From Streptomyces erythrochromogenes (GTDB lineage Bacteria > Actinomycetota > Actinomycetes > Streptomycetales > Streptomycetaceae): a stretch of DNA of 64,000 nt. This document shows, in pieces, positions 7,183-17,805 of the stretch. A program made the translations under genes and the position numbers. The notes under the pieces were generated by a model. It was given only the letters and a program-made list of their open reading frames with translations, ran no database searches and was not told the origin of the DNA. Within the stretch, counting starts at the first letter, position 1. Every line of letters starts with the position of its first letter. The stretch is from contig NZ_CP108036.1 of the NCBI RefSeq assembly GCF_036170895.1, positions 2,728,001 through 2,792,000 on the forward strand, written 5' to 3'.

Positions 7183-8075
7183 CACGATGTCCTCCGCGCC
7201 GCGGCGTCCGGGGCGCGGCAGGGCCCGCGCCGCAGGGTGACGAAGGCGCCGCCCATCGCGATCTCACCGGGGAACCACGGCTGGTCCCGCAGCCGCTCGG
7301 CGACCCCGCGCGGCCGCTGCGCCAGACCGCTCCGGCGCAGCCGCCGCTCGAGTTCGTCCCGTTCCACGGCGCAGCACCACTCCACGACCACGTCCCCGCC
7401 GCCGTGGGTGTACACGTTCGCCGATCCGTGGGCGGCCCCGGCCGCGCCCAGCAGTCGCGGGCGTCGCAGGAGCCTGCTGTTCAGCCAGTCCTGCGCCGCG
7501 ACCGAGCCTGGGTCGCCCCCTGCGTCGGCGCGCCCGCCCAGCTCCGCCGCCTCGGCGGGGTGCAGGCGGTGGCGGTTGCGCCGCCACAGCTGTGTCAGCC
7601 CGTCGCCGTGTTCCGGCAGCACCGGGCGCCAGTCCGGGTCGGGGTGCAGCAGATGGACCGCGGCCCCGTCCCGCAGCCGGGTCAGCGCCCAGCTCGGGCC
7701 CGTCGGGACGATGCGCAGCCCGGGCACCCCGCGGAGTCCGCCGTGGTGCTCGTCGAGGCGCGGCAGCACCGTGGCGAGGACCCGGTCCGCCATGGCCGGG
7801 TGCAGTCCGAGGGCCAGCCCGGTGCGGGCCGGCCGGGCGGAGGTGAAGCCGAAGAGGGCCCCGTCTCGGTGCTCGCTCTCACGGAGCCCGTCGGCGATCT
7901 CGGCCAGCACGAGCGACTCCAGGACGCGCTGTCCCTCGTCCTCGGCGTCCGGGACCGGTTGGCGGTGGTCGATCAGCCCCGTTTCGGCCCAGCCGAGACA
8001 GGTGCGGTGCGGCAGACCGGTGGCCGCGCGGCAGATGGACGCGGCACGGTGGCGGTTGTCTGTACGCCTGGACAT
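7182..8075 (-). CDS. conserved hypothetical protein, 297 aa
   Basis: Starts MSRRTDNRHRAASICRAATG at an ATG with GGGGAGA about 4 bases upstream. No signal peptide or membrane helix. Segments LPHRTCLGWAETGLIDHRQP, LGLHPAMADRVLATVLPRLDEHHGG and HGSANVYTHGGGDVVVEWCCAVERDELERRL are well ordered and look enzymatic or nucleotide-binding, but I cannot name a family. Translationally coupled to the small membrane protein downstream. The 250 bases upstream (8076-8328) hold the terminator of the proline operon and otherwise nothing that I recognise. Confidence 0.7.
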   Translation of the reverse strand: MSRRTDNRHRAASICRAATGLPHRTCLGWAETGLIDHRQPVPDAEDEGQRVLESLVLAEIADGLRESEHRDGALFGFTSARPARTGLALGLHPAMADRVLATVLPRLDEHHGGLRGVPGLRIVPTGPSWALTRLRDGAAVHLLHPDPDWRPVLPEHGDGLTQLWRRNRHRLHPAEAAELGGRADAGGDPGSVAAQDWLNSRLLRRPRLLGAAGAAHGSANVYTHGGGDVVVEWCCAVERDELERRLRRSGLAQRPRGVAERLRDQPWFPGEIAMGGAFVTLRRGPCRAPDAAARRTS

Positions 8076-8267
8076 ACGTCTCCCCGGGCGCCGGTCCCGG
8101 TACGGGCGCGTAGAGGTTGCGTATCTCCAGCGGTCTTTCCCACCCCGTACGGGAACTCGGCAGAGCCCTTGGCTCCCCCGGGTCACCGGGCCCGGGTAGT
8201 GGAGCTGGTCGCCGTACGCGACAACTGCGCCCAGGCTAGCAGGAGTTGCCCGGTCCCGAAATGGATA

Positions 8268-8308
8268 CCGCCCCCGCTCCGGACTTGGGGGTACCGGAGC
8301 GGGGGCGG
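8268..8308 (-). terminator. terminator of the proline-catabolism operon
   Basis: Perfect 15-base inverted repeat (8268-8282 / 8294-8308, arm CCGCCCCCGCTCCGG) around an 11-base loop, 20 bases after the pruA stop. There is no T tract, as is usual in Streptomyces. Confidence 0.8.
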
Positions 8309-8328
8309 GGTTCAGCAGGGGCCGGAGG

Positions 8329-9960
<1,632 letters not shown>

Positions 9961-9991
9961 GGGGGTGGTAACTCCTTGACCTGGTTCTTGG

Positions 9992-10918
9992 CTAGTTCTT
10001 GGTGATCATCGAGCGGACGAAGAAGAGCAGGTTGGCCGGCTTCTCCGCGAGGCGGCGCATGAAGTAGCCGTACCAGTCCGTCCCGTACGCGGTGTAGACG
10101 CGCATGCGGTGGCCCTCGGCGGCGAGCCGCAGGTGCTCCTCGCTGCGGATGCCGTACAGCATCTGGAATTCGTACTCGTCCAGTTTGCGCCCGGCCTTGC
10201 GGGCGAGCTCCTGGCCGATGGCGATGAGGCGCGGGTCGTGGGACCCGATCATCGGGTAGCCCTCGCCGTCCATCAGGATCTTCAGGATGCGGACGTACGC
10301 CTTGTCGATCTCCGCCTTGTCCAGGTACGCGACCTCGGCGGGCTCCTTGTAGGCGCCCTTGACGATCCGCACGCGGCTGCCGTTGGCGGCCAGGCGCCGG
10401 GCGTCGGCCTCGGTGCGGAAGAGGTACGCCTGGATCACGCAGCCGGTCTGCGGGAAGTCCTTCCGCAGCTCCTCGTGGATGGCGAACATCGAATCGAGGG
10501 TGGTGTGGTCCTCGGCGTCCAGCGTCACGGTGGTGCCGATGGCGGCGGCGGCCTCGACGACGGGGCGGACGTTGGCGAGCGCCAGCTCGTGGCCGCCCTC
10601 CAGGGCCTGGCCGAACATGGACAGCTTGACGGACATCTCGGCCTTCTCGCCGAGGCCGAGCTCCGCGAGGCGCTCGATGAGCTGGAGGTAGGCGTCACGC
10701 GCCGCGTAGGACTGCTCCACCTCGGTGATGTCCTCGCCGACGACGTCGAGGGTGACCTCCAGGCCGGCCTGCGTGAGGTCCTCGACGATCGGGATGACCT
10801 GGTCGACCGTCTCGCCGGGGATGAAACGGTTCACCACGGGCTTGGTCACCGGGGCGGCAGAGACGATACGACGCATCTTGTCGCTGCGCGAAGCGGCGAG
10901 GATCACGGGACCCAGCAC
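9992..10918 (-). CDS. proline dehydrogenase
   Basis: 308 residues, the monofunctional FAD enzyme that oxidises proline to pyrroline-5-carboxylate and passes electrons to the respiratory chain. Recognisable strands of the barrel are VTLDVVGEDI, MSVKLSMFGQ, VTLDAEDHTTLD, VRIVKGAYKEPAEVAY, IGSHDPRLIAI and FQMLYGIRSEEHLRL, with the C-terminal YGTDWYGYFMRRLAEKPANL. The GTG at 10918 is the start because GGAGG lies 7 bases upstream. It is first in the operon with pruA and divergent from a PucR-type regulator. Confidence 0.96.
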   Translation of the reverse strand: MLGPVILAASRSDKMRRIVSAAPVTKPVVNRFIPGETVDQVIPIVEDLTQAGLEVTLDVVGEDITEVEQSYAARDAYLQLIERLAELGLGEKAEMSVKLSMFGQALEGGHELALANVRPVVEAAAAIGTTVTLDAEDHTTLDSMFAIHEELRKDFPQTGCVIQAYLFRTEADARRLAANGSRVRIVKGAYKEPAEVAYLDKAEIDKAYVRILKILMDGEGYPMIGSHDPRLIAIGQELARKAGRKLDEYEFQMLYGIRSEEHLRLAAEGHRMRVYTAYGTDWYGYFMRRLAEKPANLLFFVRSMITKN

Positions 10919-10975
10919 GGGGCACCTCCAGCGGGTGGCAGAAGAAAAGCGCAAGTAAAACCACCGTGAAACCTA

Positions 10976-10992
10976 AGGATCGCTTTGATCCT
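10976..10992. promoter_or_regulatory. dyad between proline dehydrogenase and its regulator
   Basis: AGGATC-GCTTT-GATCCT, 6-base perfect arms, in the 159-base divergent region 58 bases upstream of the proline dehydrogenase start. A plausible operator for the PucR-type regulator, but short enough to be chance. Confidence 0.35.
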
Positions 10993-11077
10993 CTGCCATC
11001 GACAGCTGTCACGCATCCGTGTCCGCGATCTCATACATCTGTCTGAAGAGTGCGGCCGCGGGTGGGAGAATGTGCGC

Positions 11078-12373
11078 GTGAAGGGCGATTACCAGGACCT
11101 GGTGGACGAGATCTCGGCGCTCCTCGGCGCCCCGGCGACCCTGGAGAACCGGGACTTCCGCCTCATCGCCTTCGGCGCCCACGACAGCGACGACGACCTC
11201 GCGATGGACCCCGTACGGACCCGGTCGATCCTGACCCGGCAGTCGACGGCGGCCGTGCGGGCCTGGTTCGAGGGCTTCGGCATCGCCCGCGCCACCGGCC
11301 CCGTCCGCATCCCGGCGGCGCCCGACGCGGGGGTGTTCCGGGGGCGGATCTGCCTGCCGGTGCGGTCCCGGGGCATCGTGCAGGGCTACGTGTGGCTGCT
11401 CGACCAGGAGCCCGGCAAGCCCGGCCCCGACCCCGCGGCGCTGGCCGCGGCCATGGAGGTGGCCCAGCGGATCGGGGTGCTGCTCGCCGAGGAGGCGAAG
11501 GCGGGGGCGGACCTGTCGCGGGAGTTCCAGGCGGTGCTCACGGCCGGGCGGGGGTGGCAGCAGGACATGGCGGTGGCCGCGCTGCGGGCCGCCCTCGGGC
11601 CGGGCGGGGACGGCCTGCACGCGGCGGTCTGCGTCGCGCCGTGGCCCGGTGAGACTCCCGCGACCGTGCCGGGCGCGGCGGCCGTGTGCGTCGTACCACT
11701 GCGGGGCGGCGGCGCGGGCGAGCCGGGCGCCGCGTCCGCAGCCGGGCCCGCGGGCGGCCTGGCCCTGGCCGTACTGCTCCGGCTGCGGTCGACGGACGCG
11801 CTGGCTCCGGCGTTGACGGCGGTGGCACGGCTGCTGCCGCGCGCGGCGGAACCGGCGGCGGCCGCTGCGGCCGGCCCGGGCGCCTCCGGATCCCGGGCCA
11901 AGGCGGCGTCGGCCGGGGCGTCCACGGGAGCCGGGTCCACGACCGCGGCCGGCCCGCACCGGATGACCGCGGGGGTCGCCGACCCCGTCCGCGGCCTGGC
12001 CGAACTGCCCGCCGCCTGGGAGCAGGCCGTGGCCGCGGCCCGCGCGGCGGTGGCCGAGCCCCGGTTCGGCCCGGTCGCCCAGTGGTCGCAGATCGGCCCG
12101 TACCGGCTGCTGGCGAGCCTGGCCTCCGACCCGGTGGACGACCCTGCGGCCCGGACCCTGCTCACCCCGGCCCACCGCGAACTCGCCCGTACCGCCGAGG
12201 TGTTCCTGGACTGCGCCGGCCAGGCGGGCCGCGCCGCCGCCGCCCTCGGCATCCACCGCCAGACCCTCTACTACCGCCTCGGCCGCGTGGAACAGCTGAC
12301 CGGCCTCGACCTCGACGCGGGCGAGGACCGCCTCCTGCTCCACATGGCCCTCAAGGCCTCCCGCCTGGCCTGA
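11078..12373 (+). CDS. PucR/CdaR-type transcriptional regulator (probable proline-responsive activator)
   Basis: 431 residues. The C-terminal PucR helix-turn-helix is clear ([47 protein letters not shown]), and the N-terminal half has a GAF-like sensory region with [23 protein letters not shown]. An Ala/Gly-rich low-complexity linker lies near residues 240-300. I chose GTG 11078 because GGGAG is about 9 bases upstream. Divergence from the proline dehydrogenase gene fits the PutR role described for actinobacteria: activation of proline catabolism when proline is present. Confidence 0.88.
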   Translation: MKGDYQDLVDEISALLGAPATLENRDFRLIAFGAHDSDDDLAMDPVRTRSILTRQSTAAVRAWFEGFGIARATGPVRIPAAPDAGVFRGRICLPVRSRGIVQGYVWLLDQEPGKPGPDPAALAAAMEVAQRIGVLLAEEAKAGADLSREFQAVLTAGRGWQQDMAVAALRAALGPGGDGLHAAVCVAPWPGETPATVPGAAAVCVVPLRGGGAGEPGAASAAGPAGGLALAVLLRLRSTDALAPALTAVARLLPRAAEPAAAAAAGPGASGSRAKAASAGASTGAGSTTAAGPHRMTAGVADPVRGLAELPAAWEQAVAAARAAVAEPRFGPVAQWSQIGPYRLLASLASDPVDDPAARTLLTPAHRELARTAEVFLDCAGQAGRAAAALGIHRQTLYYRLGRVEQLTGLDLDAGEDRLLLHMALKASRLA

Positions 12374-12866
12374 ACCGGGCATCAGTCGGCCCGGGGGCAG
12401 CGGCGCATCGTCACGTTGGAGGTGCAGGTGGATGACCTGGAGCTCCAGGGTCTCCACGACGTCGGAGGCGGGCCTGAACAGAAAGCCGGGCCTTCGCGGC
12501 CTCGGACGCGTCTTTGCGGTAGGCGCCGGCAAGAAGGTGCGAGGCCCGGCAGGAGTTCGCCGAACAGGAGATCAGCGCGCTCTGTGCACTTCGGGGTTTC
12601 CGGATCCGGTGGCTCCATCCGCCCGTTTCCCGAAAGCGCCGAACCGGCCCGTTCGGTCGGGGCCCCCCATGGCAGACGGCCGAACCGACACCGCTCGTGA
12701 CAGTACGGACCCGGCCACTCCCGGGCCCTGGTCTGAGGGTGTTCCCCGGGGCGTCTCAGGGCTGTCCCCGATGCCCCGGTGGCTGCCGCTTCCCTAGCCT
12801 CGCGGACAGGGCCGGCCGCCCTGCCCGCGGAGCCCTCCGCGCCGGTCGGTGCACCATGGAGGCTCC
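12374..12866. other. 493-base intergenic region, no gene recognised
   Basis: No reading frame here has convincing protein content. It holds a CCGAAC (12639-12644) / GTTCGG (12651-12656) dyad, a second CCGAACCG copy at 12680-12687, and a TAGCCT hexamer near 12795 that could be the -10 of the next gene. The 120 bases after the regulator gene have codon-like GC phasing but no start or family, so a decayed gene is possible. Confidence 0.4.
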
Positions 12867-13841
12867 GTGAAGGCGATCGTCCAGGACCGGTACGGCTCCC
12901 CCGGCGTACTGGAGTTGAGGGAGGTCGAGCGGCCACGGGTCGGTGACCGGGAGGTGCTCGTACGGGTCCGTGCGGCCTCGGTCAACGCGCGCGACTGGCA
13001 CCTCATGCGGGGCGACCCGTATCTGGCCCGGCTGGTGCTGGGCCTGCGGCGCCCGAAGGTGCGGATCCGGGGCACCGACTTCGCGGGCCGGGTGGAGGCG
13101 GTGGGCAAGGACGTGACCCGGCTGCGCCCCGGCGACGAGGTGTTCGGCGAGGCCGAGGGCGCCTTCGCCGAGTACGTGTGCGCCCCGGCCGACGCGGTGG
13201 AGCCGAAGCCCGCGAACCTGACGTTCGAGCAGGCGGCCGCGGTCCCGCTGGCGGGGAACACCGCCCTGATGGGCCTGCGCGACCTGGGGCGCCTGCGACC
13301 GGGACAGCGGGTTCTGGTCAACGGCGCGTCAGGCGGGGTGGGAACCTTCGCCGTTCAGATCGCCAAGGCCCTCGGCGCGGAGGTGACCGGCGTGTGCGGC
13401 ACGAGGAACACGGAGCTGGTGCGCTCGCTCGGCGCCGACCACGTCGTCGACTACTCCCGGGAGGACTTCACCCGCACCGGCCGGCGACACGACCTCGTCC
13501 TCGACCTGGTGGGCAACCGGTCGCTCGCCGCGTGCCGGCGGGCGCTGACGCCCGGAGGCACGCTGGTGCTCTCGGGCGGCGGCGTGTCCGAAGGGGGCAG
13601 CCTGGTGGGGCCGATGTCCCTCCTGGTGAGGGGCCGGGCGCTCTCCGGCTTCGTCCGCCAGCGGCTGCTCGTCCTCACCGCGGCGCCGGACCGGGAGAAC
13701 CTGGCGGCGCTGCGGGAACTCGTCGAATCCGGCCGGGTCACCCCGGCCGTCGACCGCACCTACCCTTTGCGCGAGGTGCCCGAGGCCATCAGGTACCTCG
13801 AGGTGGAGCACGCCCGCGCGAAGGTGGTCATCACGGTGTAG
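12867..13841 (+). CDS. zinc-free quinone oxidoreductase / NAD(P)-dependent alcohol dehydrogenase
   Basis: 324 residues, MDR superfamily. N-terminal MKAIVQDRYGSPGVLELREV, the GroES-like fold with RGTDFAGRVEAVGKDVTRLRPGDEV, and the cofactor site LVNGASGGVGTFAVQIAKALGA at about residues 150-171. Zinc ligands of true alcohol dehydrogenases are absent. GTG 12867 has GGAGG 5 bases upstream. It converges on and overlaps the TetR gene by 11 bases. Substrate unknown. Confidence 0.92.
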   Translation: MKAIVQDRYGSPGVLELREVERPRVGDREVLVRVRAASVNARDWHLMRGDPYLARLVLGLRRPKVRIRGTDFAGRVEAVGKDVTRLRPGDEVFGEAEGAFAEYVCAPADAVEPKPANLTFEQAAAVPLAGNTALMGLRDLGRLRPGQRVLVNGASGGVGTFAVQIAKALGAEVTGVCGTRNTELVRSLGADHVVDYSREDFTRTGRRHDLVLDLVGNRSLAACRRALTPGGTLVLSGGGVSEGGSLVGPMSLLVRGRALSGFVRQRLLVLTAAPDRENLAALRELVESGRVTPAVDRTYPLREVPEAIRYLEVEHARAKVVITV

Positions 13842-14439
13842 GCCGTCCGCCTCCGCCGGTCTGCTCCTGCGGCCGGGTCATCGCCTCGGCGGCCCGGCGC
13901 ATGCCCTCGGTGAACTCCTCGGCCGTGGCCGCCGATTCCGGATCGAAGAGCCACTGGATCATCAGGCCGTTGAGCAGCGCCTGGTAGAAGGAGCCCAGGG
14001 TGCGCACGTCCCGCTCGTCGAGTTCGCCCTCCGGGGTGCCGGTGAGCATGGAGATCAGCCCGCGGCGCCCCTCGGCCTGGGAGGCCGCGAGCATGGCCCG
14101 CAGCTCCGGCCGCTGGTCGCGGCCGAGCGCCACCTCCAGGCTCGCCGCCCAGACGGGCGCGGACTTCTCGTGCTGCGCGAGGACGCCTTCCCAGAGCGCG
14201 CGGAAGCGCTCCAGCGATCCGCCCTCCCCGGCCAGGCCGTCCTGGAAGACCGCCCCCCACTCCTCGATCAGGCCGATGAAGGCCTCGGTGAGCAGGGCGT
14301 CCTTCGAGCCGTAGTGGTAGCCGATGGAGGCCAGGTTCGTCCCCGACGCGCTGACGATGTCGCGCGCGGTGGTGCGTACGAACCCCTTCTCCACCAGGCA
14401 CTTCTTGGCGCCTTCGAGCAGATCTTCGCGATGTCCCAT
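13831..14439 (-). CDS. TetR-family repressor, probably of the adjacent efflux permease
   Basis: 202 residues. The N-terminal DNA-binding domain reads REDLLEGAKKCLVEKGFVRTTARDIVSASGTNLASIGYHYGSKDALLTEAF, a canonical TetR helix-turn-helix; the C-terminal ligand domain ends in Gly/Pro residues. The start is the ATG at 14439. It is divergent from the MFS gene with a palindrome between, the standard arrangement for a drug-sensing repressor. Confidence 0.93.
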   Translation of the reverse strand: MGHREDLLEGAKKCLVEKGFVRTTARDIVSASGTNLASIGYHYGSKDALLTEAFIGLIEEWGAVFQDGLAGEGGSLERFRALWEGVLAQHEKSAPVWAASLEVALGRDQRPELRAMLAASQAEGRRGLISMLTGTPEGELDERDVRTLGSFYQALLNGLMIQWLFDPESAATAEEFTEGMRRAAEAMTRPQEQTGGGGRPTP

Positions 14440-14458
14440 GGCCTCACCGTAGCAAGAC

Positions 14459-14478
14459 AACTGTCCTAGACGACAGTT
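14459..14478. promoter_or_regulatory. TetR operator candidate
   Basis: AACTGTC-CTAGAC-GACAGTT, perfect 7-base arms and 6-base spacer, 20 bases from the TetR start. Next to it, ACAAGCGT is directly repeated (around 14482-14503) before the permease start, so a second site may exist. Confidence 0.65.
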
Positions 14479-14528
14479 CTATACAAGCGTCATAGACAAG
14501 CGTTTAATACATGTGTATGTTCCTCGGC

Positions 14529-16085
14529 ATGACGAACCCCGCCGCCACAGCGCGACTCGCCGGCCGCCGTGAATGGACCGCCTTCACCGTCCTGGTGCTG
14601 CCCCTGCTCCTGGTCTCGATGGACGTCTCGGTCCTCTACTTCGCCATTCCGGCGATCACCGAGCAGCTCGACCCGAGCGCCACCCAGCAGCTCTGGATCT
14701 TCGACAGCTACGCCTTCGCCCTCTCCGGCCTGCTGATCACGATGGGCTCGCTCGGCGACCGGATCGGCCGCCGCCGGCTGCTGCTGATCGGAGCCGCCGC
14801 CTTCGGCCTCGCCTCGGTCGGCGCCGCCTACGCCACCAGCGCGGAGATGCTCATCGCGGCCCGCGTCCTGCTCGGCATCGGCGGCGCGACCCTGATGCCG
14901 TCCACGCTGGCCCTCGTCCGCAACCTCTTCCAGGACGACAAGCAGCGCGGCAAGGCCATCGCCATCTGGTCCGGGGCCATGACCGGCGGCATCGCGCTCG
15001 GCTCGGTGCTGAGCGGCGTGATGCTGAACCACTTCTGGTGGGGCTCCGTCTTCCTGGTCAACGTGCCCGCCATGGTCCTGCTGCTCGCCCTGGTCCCCGT
15101 CCTGGTCCCGGAGTTCAAGGACCCCGTCCCGGGCCGCTTCGACCTGGCCGGCGTCCCGCTGTCGATGGCCGCGGTGCTGCCGGTCGTGTACGGCCTGAAG
15201 GAGATCGCCGCCGAGGGCTTCGAACCCCTCCACCTGGGCTGCCTCGCCGTCGGCCTGGCCTTCGGGTACGTCTTCGTCCGCCGCCAGCGCACCCGTGACG
15301 ACGCCATGATCAGCCGCTCGCTGTTCCAGGGCCGCGGTTTCGGCGCCGGCATCGGCCTGAACACCCTCGCCGCCTTCGCCATGCTCGGCTCGGCCTACTT
15401 CACCACCCAGTACCTCCAGGCGGTGCTCGGCATGGGCACGCTGGAAGCCGCCCTGTGGAGCCTGGCCCCCTCCGTCGTCATCGGTGCGGCGGCCCCCGTC
15501 TCCGCGTCCCTCGCCCAGAAGGTGGACCGGGCCTACGTCATCGCCGGCGGGTTCGTCCTCGCCGCCGCCGGATTCGCGCTGATCGGCCTGGTGGGCACCG
15601 ACTCCCTGTGGCTGCTGCTGACCGGCGCGGGCGTCCTGGCCTCGGGCATCGTCACCGTGATGTCCCTGGTCTCCGACCTGGCCCTGGGCGCGGCCCCCGC
15701 CGAGAAGGCCGGTTCCGCCGCCTCCCTGCTGGAGACCGGTACGGAGTTCGGCGGCGCCCTGGGCATGGCCGTCCTCGGCAGCCTGGGCACCGCGGTCTAC
15801 CGCAGCGACCTGGCCGACGCCGAGCCCGCCGCACGGGAGACCCTGGGCGGCGCCGTCGCCACCGCCCACCGGATCGGCGGGGAGGCGGGCGAGCAGGCCT
15901 TGACCCTGGCCCGCGAGGCCTTCGTCCACGGAATGCAGTACGCGGCCTGGGGCGGTACGGCACTGCTGCTCGGTGCGGCCGTGCTCGCCGCGGCTCTGAT
16001 GCGGGGGACCGGCGCCCCCGCGCCGGCCGCGGCGGAGCCCGCCCCGGCCGCCGGGGCGCGGGAGCACGAGGCGGCGTACAACTGA
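14529..16085 (+). CDS. MFS drug-efflux permease, 14-helix DHA2 (SmvA/QacA-like)
   Basis: 518 residues with about 14 hydrophobic helices. The DHA2 marks are LLVSMDVSVLYFAIPAI in helix 1, the motif A GSLGDRIGRRRLLLIG after helix 2, and the antiporter motif C-like WSGAMTGGIALGSVLSGV in helix 5. Proton-driven export of cationic or lipophilic drugs is the family role. Starts at 14511, 14517 and 14529 are possible; none has a ribosome site, and TTTAATAC lies just before 14511, so translation may be leaderless from 14511. I used 14529, where homologous N-termini begin (MTNPAA). Confidence 0.93.
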   Translation: MTNPAATARLAGRREWTAFTVLVLPLLLVSMDVSVLYFAIPAITEQLDPSATQQLWIFDSYAFALSGLLITMGSLGDRIGRRRLLLIGAAAFGLASVGAAYATSAEMLIAARVLLGIGGATLMPSTLALVRNLFQDDKQRGKAIAIWSGAMTGGIALGSVLSGVMLNHFWWGSVFLVNVPAMVLLLALVPVLVPEFKDPVPGRFDLAGVPLSMAAVLPVVYGLKEIAAEGFEPLHLGCLAVGLAFGYVFVRRQRTRDDAMISRSLFQGRGFGAGIGLNTLAAFAMLGSAYFTTQYLQAVLGMGTLEAALWSLAPSVVIGAAAPVSASLAQKVDRAYVIAGGFVLAAAGFALIGLVGTDSLWLLLTGAGVLASGIVTVMSLVSDLALGAAPAEKAGSAASLLETGTEFGGALGMAVLGSLGTAVYRSDLADAEPAARETLGGAVATAHRIGGEAGEQALTLAREAFVHGMQYAAWGGTALLLGAAVLAAALMRGTGAPAPAAAEPAPAAGAREHEAAYN

Positions 16086-16100
16086 CCGGCGCGGTGCGGC

Positions 16101-16145
16101 GCGGCGCGTCCGGCGGAAGGCGGACGCGGAAGGCGGACGCGCCGC
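16101..16145. repeat. hairpin with an internal tandem 13-mer
   Basis: 12-base perfect arms GCGGCGCGTCCG / CGGACGCGCCGC; the sequence around the second arm contains GGAAGGCGGACGC twice in tandem. It precedes a second, stronger hairpin, so this convergent junction has two stem-loops. Confidence 0.6.
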
Positions 16146-16161
16146 GCGGAACGCTGAACGC

Positions 16162-16193
16162 GGAAGGGCCCGGGGTCTCCCCCGGGCCCTTCC
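16162..16193. terminator. bidirectional terminator between the permease and serA
   Basis: 14-base perfect arms (GGAAGGGCCCGGGG and its complement) with a TCTC loop. It lies 76 bases after the permease stop and 22 bases after the serA stop on the other strand. Confidence 0.85.
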
Positions 16194-16215
16194 TCATGTC
16201 ACTGCCGTGGCGGCG

Positions 16216-17805
16216 TCAGGCGAGGCTGACGGTGCGCGCCGAAACGGCGCCGATCTCGGAGGCGATGTCCGCGAGGACGCCCGCCGGCACCTCGGCGTCG
16301 ACGGTGAGGACCGCGAGGGCCTCGCCGTGCTCCTCCGCGCGGGCGACCTGCATGCCCGCGATGTTCAGCCCGCCCTCGCCGAGGACGCGGCCGACGGTGC
16401 CGACCACGCCGGGGCGGTCGGTGTAGCGCAGCACGACCATGTAGTCGGCGAGCGCCAGGTCCACGTCGTACTCGCCGATGCCCACGATCTTCTGAAGGTG
16501 CTTCGGGCCCGCGAGCGTGCCGGAGACCGAGACCTCCTGGCCGTCCGACAGGGTGCCGCGGACGGTCACCACGTTGCGGTGGTCGGGGGACTCCGAGCTG
16601 GTGGTCAGGCGCACCTCGACACCGCGCTCCTGAGCGAACAGCGGGGCGTTGACGTAGGAGACCGTCTCGTCGACGACGTCCTCGAAGACACCCTTGAGCG
16701 CGGACAGTTCGAGCACCTTGACGTCGTGCTGGGTGATCTCGCCGCAGACCTCGACGTCGAGGCGGACCGCGACCTCGCCCGCGAGGGCGGTGAAGATGCG
16801 GCCGAGCTTCTCGGCGAGCGGCAGGCCCGGACGGACGTCCTCGGCGATGACGCCGCCCTGGACGTTGACCGCGTCCGGTACGAGCTCACCGGCGAGGGCG
16901 AGGCGCACCGACTTGGCGACCGAGACACCGGCCTTCTCCTGGGCCTCGTCCGTGGACGCGCCGAGGTGCGGGGTGCAGACGACCTGGTCGAGCTCGAAGA
17001 GCGGGGAGTCCGTGCAGGGCTCCTTCGCGTACACGTCGAGGCCGGCGCCGGCGACGCGGCCCTCCTTGATGGCCGAGTACAGGGCGGCCTCGTCCACGAT
17101 GCCGCCGCGCGCGGCGTTGACGATGCGGACGGACGGCTTGACCTTGTGCAGGGCCTCGTCGCCGATGAGACCGAGGGTCTCGGGGGTCTTGGGCAGGTGC
17201 ACCGTGATGAAGTCGGCGACCTCCAGCAGCTCGTCCAGCGTCAGCATCTTGACGCCCATCTGGGCGGCGCGCGCGGGCTGGACGTAGGGGTCGTACGCGA
17301 CGATCTTCATGCCGAAGGCCGACATGCGCTGGGCGACGAGGACGCCGATGCGGCCGAGGCCGACGACACCCAGGGTCTTCTCGCTGAGCTCGACACCCGT
17401 GTACTTGTTCCGCTTCCACTCGCCGTTCTTGAGAGCGGTGTTGGCCTGCGGGATGTTGCGCGCGGTGGCGACGAGCAGGCCGCAGGCGAGCTCGGCGGCG
17501 GTCACGATGTTCGAGGTCGGGGCGTTGACGACCATCACGCCGGCCTTGGTGGCGGCGGAGACGTCGACGTTGTCCAGACCGACGCCGGCGCGGGCGACGA
17601 CCTTCAGCTTCTTCGCCGCGGCGATGGCCTCGGCGTCGACCTTCGTCGCGGAGCGGACGAGGATCGCGTCGACGTCGACGATCGCGGGCAGCAGCTCCCC
17701 GCGGTCGGCTCCGTTGACGTGCCGGATCTCGAAGTCCGGACCGAGCGCGTCCACCGTGGCGGGCGACAGCTCTTCGGCGATGAGTACGACAGGTTTCGAG
17801 CTCAC
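16216..17805 (-). CDS. serA: D-3-phosphoglycerate dehydrogenase
   Basis: 529 residues, the long actinobacterial form. First step of serine synthesis: 3-phosphoglycerate to phosphohydroxypyruvate with NAD. The NAD site LGVVGLGRIGVLVAQRMSAFGMK, catalytic Arg in NAARGGIVDEAAL, Glu in LDVYAKEPC and His in TPHLGAST are all present. An ASB domain and a C-terminal ACT domain (VVLRYTDRPGVVGTVGRVLGE) follow, the latter for serine feedback. GTG 17805 is preferred: GAGGA lies 8 bases upstream and homologues begin MSSKPVV; an ATG nine bases earlier is too close to that site. Confidence 0.97.
   Translation of the reverse strand: MSSKPVVLIAEELSPATVDALGPDFEIRHVNGADRGELLPAIVDVDAILVRSATKVDAEAIAAAKKLKVVARAGVGLDNVDVSAATKAGVMVVNAPTSNIVTAAELACGLLVATARNIPQANTALKNGEWKRNKYTGVELSEKTLGVVGLGRIGVLVAQRMSAFGMKIVAYDPYVQPARAAQMGVKMLTLDELLEVADFITVHLPKTPETLGLIGDEALHKVKPSVRIVNAARGGIVDEAALYSAIKEGRVAGAGLDVYAKEPCTDSPLFELDQVVCTPHLGASTDEAQEKAGVSVAKSVRLALAGELVPDAVNVQGGVIAEDVRPGLPLAEKLGRIFTALAGEVAVRLDVEVCGEITQHDVKVLELSALKGVFEDVVDETVSYVNAPLFAQERGVEVRLTTSSESPDHRNVVTVRGTLSDGQEVSVSGTLAGPKHLQKIVGIGEYDVDLALADYMVVLRYTDRPGVVGTVGRVLGEGGLNIAGMQVARAEEHGEALAVLTVDAEVPAGVLADIASEIGAVSARTVSLA

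Noticed and set aside
12382..12936. 184-codon minus-strand frame in the gap after the PucR gene
   Set aside because: Composition is Pro/Arg shadow-like and it overlaps the next gene; no family signal.
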